64,000 bases of DNA, taken from positions 3,968,001 through 4,032,000 of the forward strand of contig NZ_PHHD01000001.1 of the NCBI RefSeq assembly GCF_002813445.1, written 5' to 3'. Position numbers and translations under genes: made by a program. This stretch comes from Pseudomonas tolaasii NCPPB 2192. GTDB taxonomy: Bacteria > Pseudomonadota > Gammaproteobacteria > Pseudomonadales > Pseudomonadaceae. A model generated the notes under the pieces. That model did not search any database. It saw only the letters and a list, made by a program, of their open reading frames with translations, and was not told where the DNA came from. Shown one piece after another: positions 59,214 to 64,000 of the stretch (position 1 is its first letter; each line of letters opens with the position of its first letter).

Positions 59214-60410
59214 ATGGCCACTGCCCAAAGCAACACAACAGAACAACCAGAGGACAAGAACCCGCGCAAACGCAAGGTGATGCTGATCGGCCTGGCGCTG
59301 ATCGTCATTCTCGGCGCCGTGGGCGTGTGGGGCTGGTACGAGTTTTACGGGCGCTTCAGTGAAAGCACCGACGACGCCTACGTGAACGGCAACGTGGTGG
59401 AGATCACGCCGCTGGTCACCGGTACGGTGGTGAGCATTGGTGCCGACGACGGCGACCTGGTCCATGAAGGCCAGGTGCTGGTCAATTTCGACCCGAACGA
59501 TGCGGCCGTCGGCCTGCAAAGTGCCCAGGCCAACCTGGCGCGCACCGTGCGCCAGGTGCGCGGTTTGTACAGCAATGTCGATGGCATGAAAGCCCAGGTC
59601 AACGCCCAGAAAGCCGATGTGCAAACGGCCCAGGACAATTTCAACCGTCGTAAAACCCTGGCCCAGGGCGGGGCGATTTCCCAGGAAGAACTGTCCCACG
59701 CCCGTGACAGCCTGACGGCGGCGAAAAACGCGCTGACCAACCTTGAGCAACAACTGAAAACCACCAATGCGCTGGTGGACGACACGGTGATTTCCTCCCA
59801 CCCGGACGTGCAGGCTGCCGCCGCGCAACTGCGTCAGGCCTACCTGGCCAACGCCCGCAGTACCCTGATTGCGCCGGTCACCGGCTATGTGGCCAAACGC
59901 ACCGTGCAACTGGGCCAGCGTGTTCAGCCGGGCACTGCGCTGATGGCGGTCATCCCGCTGAACCAGCTGTGGATTGACGCCAACTTCAAGGAAACCCAGC
60001 TGCGTGACATGCGCATCGGCCAGCCGGTGGACATCGAAGCCGATATCTACGGCAGCGACGTGAAGTTCAGCGGCACCGTCGACAGTCTTGGTGCGGGCAC
60101 CGGCAGTGCGTTTGCCCTGTTGCCTGCACAGAACGCCACGGGTAACTGGATCAAGATCGTGCAACGGGTGCCGGTGCGCATTCATGTCAACGCCGAGGAG
60201 CTGGCCAAGAACCCGCTGCGCGTGGGCTTGAGCACGGTGGTCAAGGTGGACCTGCACGACCAGAGCGGCCCGGTGCTGGCGCAACAGGCGCCGCAGCAGG
60301 CGTCGTTCACCACCAACGTGTATGAGCGCCAACTGGCCGAAGCCGATGCCATGATCAACCAACTGATCCATGACAACAGCGTCGCCGCTCCCAAGGCTGT
60401 GCAACGCTGA
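59214..60410 (+). CDS. emrA: HlyD-type membrane fusion protein, EmrA-like
   Basis: The 398-residue periplasmic adaptor has a short cytosolic N-terminus, a membrane helix (about 22-44, VMLIGLALIVILGAVGVWGWYE) and the lipoyl/biotinyl half-motif STDDAYVNGNVVEITPLVTG. An alpha-hairpin spans about 95-205, followed by a beta-barrel with VTGYVAKRTVQLGQRVQPG. It links the inner-membrane transporter to the outer-membrane channel. The stop overlaps the emrB start by one base. Confidence 0.92.
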   Translation: MATAQSNTTEQPEDKNPRKRKVMLIGLALIVILGAVGVWGWYEFYGRFSESTDDAYVNGNVVEITPLVTGTVVSIGADDGDLVHEGQVLVNFDPNDAAVGLQSAQANLARTVRQVRGLYSNVDGMKAQVNAQKADVQTAQDNFNRRKTLAQGGAISQEELSHARDSLTAAKNALTNLEQQLKTTNALVDDTVISSHPDVQAAAAQLRQAYLANARSTLIAPVTGYVAKRTVQLGQRVQPGTALMAVIPLNQLWIDANFKETQLRDMRIGQPVDIEADIYGSDVKFSGTVDSLGAGTGSAFALLPAQNATGNWIKIVQRVPVRIHVNAEELAKNPLRVGLSTVVKVDLHDQSGPVLAQQAPQQASFTTNVYERQLAEADAMINQLIHDNSVAAPKAVQR

Positions 60411-61945
60411 TGAGCGCCAACGCCCCCGCGTCGTTCACGCCGCCCAGCCTGCTGATGGCAACCATCGGCCTGTCGCTGGCGACGTTCATGCAGGTGCTCG
60501 ACACCACCATCGCCAACGTGGCGTTGCCGACCATTTCCGGCAACCTGGGCGTGAGTTCGGAGCAGGGCACCTGGGTCATTACTTCCTTTGCGGTGAGTAA
60601 CGCGATTGCCTTGCCGCTGACCGGCTGGCTGAGCCGGCGGTTTGGCGAAGTGAAACTGTTTTTGTGGGCGACCATGCTGTTCGTGCTCGCCTCATTCATG
60701 TGCGGCGTGTCGACCTCGATGCCCGAGCTGATCGGCTTTCGGGTGTTGCAAGGCCTGGTGGCCGGGCCGCTGTACCCGATGACCCAAACATTGCTGATTG
60801 CCGTCTACCCGCCCGCGAGGCGCGGCATGGCCCTGGCGCTGCTGGCGATGGTCACGGTGGTGGCGCCGATTGCCGGGCCCATCCTCGGCGGGTGGATCAC
60901 CGACAGCTACAGTTGGCCATGGATCTTCTTTATCAACGTGCCCATCGGCGTCTTTGCGGTGATGGTGGTGCGTTCGCAGCTCAAGAAACGCCCGGTGGTC
61001 ACCAGCCCGCAGCCGATGGACTATGTGGGCCTGCTGAGCCTGATTGTCGGCGTGGGCGCCTTGCAGATCATTCTCGATAAGGGCAATGACCTCGATTGGT
61101 TCGAATCCAATTTCATTATCATCGGCGCGGTGATTTCGGTGATTGCGCTCGCGGTATTCATCATCTGGGAGATGACGGACAAGCACCCGGTGGTCAACCT
61201 GCGCCTGTTTGCGTACCGCAACTTCCGCATTGGCACTATCGTGTTGATCCTGGGTTACGCGGGTTTCTTTGGTATCAACCTGATCCTGCCGCAGTGGCTG
61301 CAGACCCAGATGGGCTACACCGCTACGTGGGCGGGCCTGGCCGTGGCGCCGATTGGCATTCTGCCGGTACTGATGTCGCCGTTTGTGGGCAAGTACGCGC
61401 ACAAGTTCGACCTGCGCTTGCTGGCGGGTCTGGCGTTCCTGGCGATTGGCTTGAGTTGCTTTATGCGTGCGGGCTTCACCAATCAGGTGGATTTCCAGCA
61501 CATCGCCCTGGTGCAACTGTTCATGGGGATCGGCGTGGCGCTGTTCTTCATGCCGACCCTGAGCATCCTGATGTCCGACCTGCCGCCGCACCAGATCGCC
61601 GACGGCGCGGGGCTGGCGACGTTCCTGCGCACCCTGGGCGGCAGCTTCGCGGCCTCGTTGACCACCTGGATCTGGATTCGCCGGGCGGACCAGCATCACG
61701 CGTACATGAGCGAGAACATGACCACCTATGACTCCGCGACGCGCGATGCCTTGCAGGCGCTGGGTGGCGCAGGGCAAAAGGCGTATGCGCAGCTGGATCA
61801 AATCCTCACCAGCCAGGCGTACATGATGTCCACCGTGGATTACTTCACGTTGCTGGGGTGGATGTTCATGGGCTTGATGTTGCTGGTGTGGCTGGCCAAG
61901 CCGCCGTTTGGCGCCAAGGCCGGGCCGGAGGCTTCTGGTCACTGA
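60410..61945 (+). CDS. emrB: DHA2-family drug:H+ antiporter, EmrB-like
   Basis: The 511-residue major-facilitator protein has 14 predicted helices. Family motifs are LDTTIANVALPTISGNLG (motif D1), WLSRRFGEVKLF (motif A) and APIAGPILGGWITDSYSWPWIFFINVPIG (motif C and following). It exports hydrophobic toxicants with EmrA and the OMF. The ATG overlaps the emrA stop (TGATG). Confidence 0.93.
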   Translation: MSANAPASFTPPSLLMATIGLSLATFMQVLDTTIANVALPTISGNLGVSSEQGTWVITSFAVSNAIALPLTGWLSRRFGEVKLFLWATMLFVLASFMCGVSTSMPELIGFRVLQGLVAGPLYPMTQTLLIAVYPPARRGMALALLAMVTVVAPIAGPILGGWITDSYSWPWIFFINVPIGVFAVMVVRSQLKKRPVVTSPQPMDYVGLLSLIVGVGALQIILDKGNDLDWFESNFIIIGAVISVIALAVFIIWEMTDKHPVVNLRLFAYRNFRIGTIVLILGYAGFFGINLILPQWLQTQMGYTATWAGLAVAPIGILPVLMSPFVGKYAHKFDLRLLAGLAFLAIGLSCFMRAGFTNQVDFQHIALVQLFMGIGVALFFMPTLSILMSDLPPHQIADGAGLATFLRTLGGSFAASLTTWIWIRRADQHHAYMSENMTTYDSATRDALQALGGAGQKAYAQLDQILTSQAYMMSTVDYFTLLGWMFMGLMLLVWLAKPPFGAKAGPEASGH

Positions 61946-61972
61946 TCCAGGAAGTGTGGCATGCAATCCAAT

Positions 61973-62076
61973 GTGGGAGCTGGCTTGTGTGGGAGCTGGC
62001 TTGCCTGCGATAGCATCACCTCGGTGCATCAGATGTACCGAGGTGTCTGCATCGCAGGCAAGCCAGCTCCCACATT
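61973..62076. repeat. REPIN with an extra partial REP
   Basis: A truncated GTGGGAGCTGGCTTG at 61973-61987 directly precedes a complete left arm. The inverted right arm GGCAAGCCAGCTCCCAC ends at about 62074, and the centre contains the inverted repeat ACCTCGGTGC/GTACCGAGGT. It lies between the convergent emrB and lpxH. Confidence 0.88.
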
Positions 62077-62098
62077 TTGTTCAGTGTAGAGGCAAGGT

Positions 62099-62848
62099 TC
62101 AGGCCCCAGGCAACGCCAACTGCGGGTTCACAAAATCAAACGCCGCCAGTTGAAACCCTTGCTCATCCACCTGCAGTGCCCACCCTTGCTTGTCCCAATC
62201 CCCCAGCACAATGCGCCTGGCGGCCTGGTCGCCAATCTGCAACTTGTGGATGGCGGGGCGGTGGGTGTGGCCGTGGACCAGGGTGCGCACGCCGAACTGC
62301 TGCATCACCCGTGGCACTTCCTCGGGGGTCACATCGACGATGTCGTTGGCCTTCATACGCGTCTGCGCGCGGCTCTCGCTGCGCAGCTTGCGCGCCAGCT
62401 TGTGACGGGTACGCAGGGGCAGGTGGCGCAGGATGAACAGCACAATCGGATTGCGCAGGATGCGCCGCAGCTTCATATAGCCGACGTCGCGGGTGCAGAG
62501 GCTGTCGCCGTGCATCAACAGCACGGGTTCGCCATTGAGCTGCACGACACTCGGGTCCTTGAGCAACGTGGCGCCCGCTGCTTTGCAGAAGGCCTTGCCG
62601 ATCAGGAAGTCACGGTTGCCGTGCATGATGAAAATCGGGGTGCCGCTGTCGCTCAGTTCGCGCAAAGCGCTGCAAATCGAACGCTGGAAGGGGGTCATGC
62701 CATCGTCGCCCACCCAGGCTTCAAAGAAGTCCCCCAGAATGTACAACGCCTGGGCGCCACGGGCGCGGCCGTGGAGCAGATCCAGAAACGCCCGGGTAAT
62801 GTCCGGGCGTTCCTCTTCCAGATGCAAATCTGAAATAAGCAGTATCAC
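62099..62848 (-). CDS. lpxH: UDP-2,3-diacylglucosamine diphosphatase
   Basis: A 249-residue calcineurin-like phosphoesterase of lipid A synthesis that makes lipid X from UDP-2,3-diacylglucosamine. All metal motifs are visible: SDLHLEEERPD, GDFFEAWVGDD, HGNRDFLIG, MHGDSLCTRD and VHGHTHRP. GTG start 2 bp after the ppiB stop, so it is translationally coupled to ppiB, as in other pseudomonads. Confidence 0.96.
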   Translation of the reverse strand: MILLISDLHLEEERPDITRAFLDLLHGRARGAQALYILGDFFEAWVGDDGMTPFQRSICSALRELSDSGTPIFIMHGNRDFLIGKAFCKAAGATLLKDPSVVQLNGEPVLLMHGDSLCTRDVGYMKLRRILRNPIVLFILRHLPLRTRHKLARKLRSESRAQTRMKANDIVDVTPEEVPRVMQQFGVRTLVHGHTHRPAIHKLQIGDQAARRIVLGDWDKQGWALQVDEQGFQLAAFDFVNPQLALPGA

Positions 62849-62850
62849 GC

Positions 62851-63351
62851 TTAGATGATCTCGGCTTTCTCGACGATAACGTCTTCTACCGGTACGTCCT
62901 GGTGACCGGCTTTACCGGTGGTCTGCACGCCTTTGATCTTGTCGACGACGTCCTGGCCTTCAGTCACTTTACCGAACACCGCGTAGCCCCAACCCTGCAC
63001 GTTCTTGCCGCTGTGGTTCAGGAAGGCGTTGTCGGCCACGTTGATGAAGAACTGCGCGGAGGCCGAATGCGGCTCCATGGTACGGGCCATGGCGACGGTG
63101 TACTTGTCGTTGGAGAGGCCGTTATCCGCTTCGTTCTGGATGCTTGGGCGCTTGTCTTTCTTTTCTTTCATGCCAGGCTCGAAACCGCCGCCCTGAATCA
63201 TGAAGTTACCGATGACGCGGTGGAAAACGGTGTTTTCGTAGTGGCCGGCTTTCACGTACTCGATGAAGTTGGCGACGGTGATCGGCGCTTTCTCGGCGTT
63301 CAGTTCGATGACGATGTCACCGTGGTTGGTGGTCAGTTTGACTTGAGTCAT
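62851..63351 (-). CDS. ppiB: Cytosolic peptidyl-prolyl cis-trans isomerase B (cyclophilin)
   Basis: The 166-residue cyclophilin lacks a signal peptide. Core motifs are NFIEYVKAGHYENTVFHRVI, GNFMIQGGGF and SASAQFFINVADNAFLNH. It is divergent from glnS and upstream of lpxH in one operon. GAGAA precedes the ATG. Confidence 0.96.
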   Translation of the reverse strand: MTQVKLTTNHGDIVIELNAEKAPITVANFIEYVKAGHYENTVFHRVIGNFMIQGGGFEPGMKEKKDKRPSIQNEADNGLSNDKYTVAMARTMEPHSASAQFFINVADNAFLNHSGKNVQGWGYAVFGKVTEGQDVVDKIKGVQTTGKAGHQDVPVEDVIVEKAEII

Positions 63352-63612
63352 GGTCGTTTCTCTTTCAAGGAATTCGTGGGTGTGGACGCCGGGGCGTCTT
63401 ACCGGTTTGGCGAAACTTCTTTGGTAAAACTTCGGCCAAGGCGCGCAGTTTAGCGTGACCTGCGGGAATTTCGAGGTGGTTTTTTACCGCCCATGCAATA
63501 AATGCAGCAGTTTTCGACCACGCTCTGTCAGGTACTTGACAGCATCAGCTATGATATCGCCTTTGTTTTATCTGGCCTGACCCGGCCACGTACCTGTCTG
63601 TTCAAGGATCCT

Positions 63613-64000
63613 ATGAGCAAGCCCACTGTCGACCCTACCTCGAATTCCAAGGCCGGACCTGCCGTCCCGGTCAATTTCCTGCGCCCGATCATCCAGGCGG
63701 ACCTGGATTCGGGCAAGCACACGCAGATCGTCACCCGCTTCCCGCCAGAGCCCAACGGCTACCTGCACATCGGTCACGCCAAGTCGATCTGTGTGAACTT
63801 CGGCCTGGCCCAGGAGTTCGGTGGCGTCACGCACCTGCGTTTCGACGACACCAACCCGGCCAAGGAAGACCAGGAATACATCGACGCCATCGAAAGCGAT
63901 GTGAAGTGGCTGGGCTTCGAATGGTCCGGTGAAGTGCGCTATGCCTCGCAATATTTCGACCAATTGCACGACTGGGCTGTCGAGCTGATCAAGGCCGGCA
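63613..64000 (+). CDS. glnS: Glutaminyl-tRNA synthetase, 5' part (runs off the window)
   Basis: The first 129 codons are visible. The N-terminus MSKPTVDPTSNSKAGPAV is followed by the class-I synthetase signature HIGHAKS with the PPEPNGYLHIGHAKSI context typical of GlnRS. Then come LRFDDTNPAKEDQEYID and VKWLGFEWSGEVRYASQYFD. It charges tRNA-Gln. AAGGA lies 6-8 nt before the ATG. The frame is open to the end of the window, so it is partial only by truncation of the window. Confidence 0.96.
   Translation, partial: MSKPTVDPTSNSKAGPAVPVNFLRPIIQADLDSGKHTQIVTRFPPEPNGYLHIGHAKSICVNFGLAQEFGGVTHLRFDDTNPAKEDQEYIDAIESDVKWLGFEWSGEVRYASQYFDQLHDWAVELIKAG

Noticed and set aside
63536..63555. Consensus promoter for glnS (TTGACA and TATGAT)
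   Set aside because: The two hexamers are only 8 bp apart, so they cannot form one sigma70 promoter.

Overview
The window is chromosomal DNA of a fluorescent pseudomonad (Pseudomonas fluorescens group). Supporting evidence is the tig-clpP-clpX-lon-hupB-ppiD block, an iron-responsive PrrF small RNA, a CrcY-type catabolite-repression small RNA beside the HMG-CoA lyase gene, the liu leucine-degradation genes, the xthA-GNAT-tamA-tamB order, and many GTGGGAGCTGGCTTGCC-type REP/REPIN elements. I see no phage, transposase, plasmid or CRISPR genes. Gene density is high and most genes have GC-rich third positions.

Layout. (1) 0-10.9 kb: an ECF sigma factor, then the protein-quality-control block tig, clpP, clpX, lon, hupB, ppiD. 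A sigma32-type promoter precedes lon, and a strongly structured RNA candidate with its own terminator lies between hupB and ppiD. A DUF2242 lipoprotein and a 28-codon acidic small ORF follow. (2) 10.9-19.9 kb: an AraC regulator with a nitrilase-fold protein that seems to have lost catalytic residues, fadH, a PLP-dependent deaminase/desulfhydrase, a cytochrome b561, and the 2-aminoethylphosphonate genes phnW-phnX with their LysR regulator. (3) 20-23.2 kb: a YebC/PmpR regulator, a leucine-rich-repeat/protein-kinase fusion and a ZapE/AFG1 ATPase. (4) 23.4-29.8 kb: a complete archaic (Csu/CupE-like) chaperone-usher pilus operon with four spore-coat-U pilins, chaperone, usher and tip adhesin. (5) 29.8-32.8 kb: an ECF sigma/anti-sigma pair divergent from a small catalase and a cytochrome b. 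Both divergent promoters carry the same GGAATA-N15-CGTC motif, so this looks like an autoregulated peroxide or redox module. (6) 33-35.7 kb: an M14 carboxypeptidase, PrrF with a Fur box, a DUF6124 protein, and a CI/LexA-like repressor with two matching palindromic operators.

(7) 35.7-45.1 kb: leucine/isovalerate catabolism. liuABCD lies on the minus strand, divergent from an acyl-CoA synthetase. liuR-liuE lies further along. Operators of one family (TTGACGTAAACGTCAA-like) sit at both promoters. Downstream of liuE is CrcY with a sigma54 promoter, a CbrB-like upstream site and several A-rich Hfq/Crc motifs. This ties carbon-catabolite control to the same locus. (8) 45.2-56.2 kb: LysR/acyl-CoA dehydrogenase, a PstS-like/OmpA fusion, xthA, a GNAT, tamA and tamB. 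(9) 56.2-57.2 kb: a non-coding array of five 134-bp palindromic REPIN-like elements. Copies of the last codons of tamB have been carried along in it. (10) 57.2-62 kb: a MarR-regulated EmrAB-OMF tripartite efflux operon with two mirror-image operators. (11) 62-64 kb: lpxH, ppiB and the 5' part of glnS.

In P. aeruginosa PAO1, as I recall it, lpxH-ppiB-glnS lies just upstream of tig. Here the two blocks are about 52 kb apart in a different order, so the interval 10-62 kb is a lineage-specific arrangement of mostly metabolic and accessory genes.
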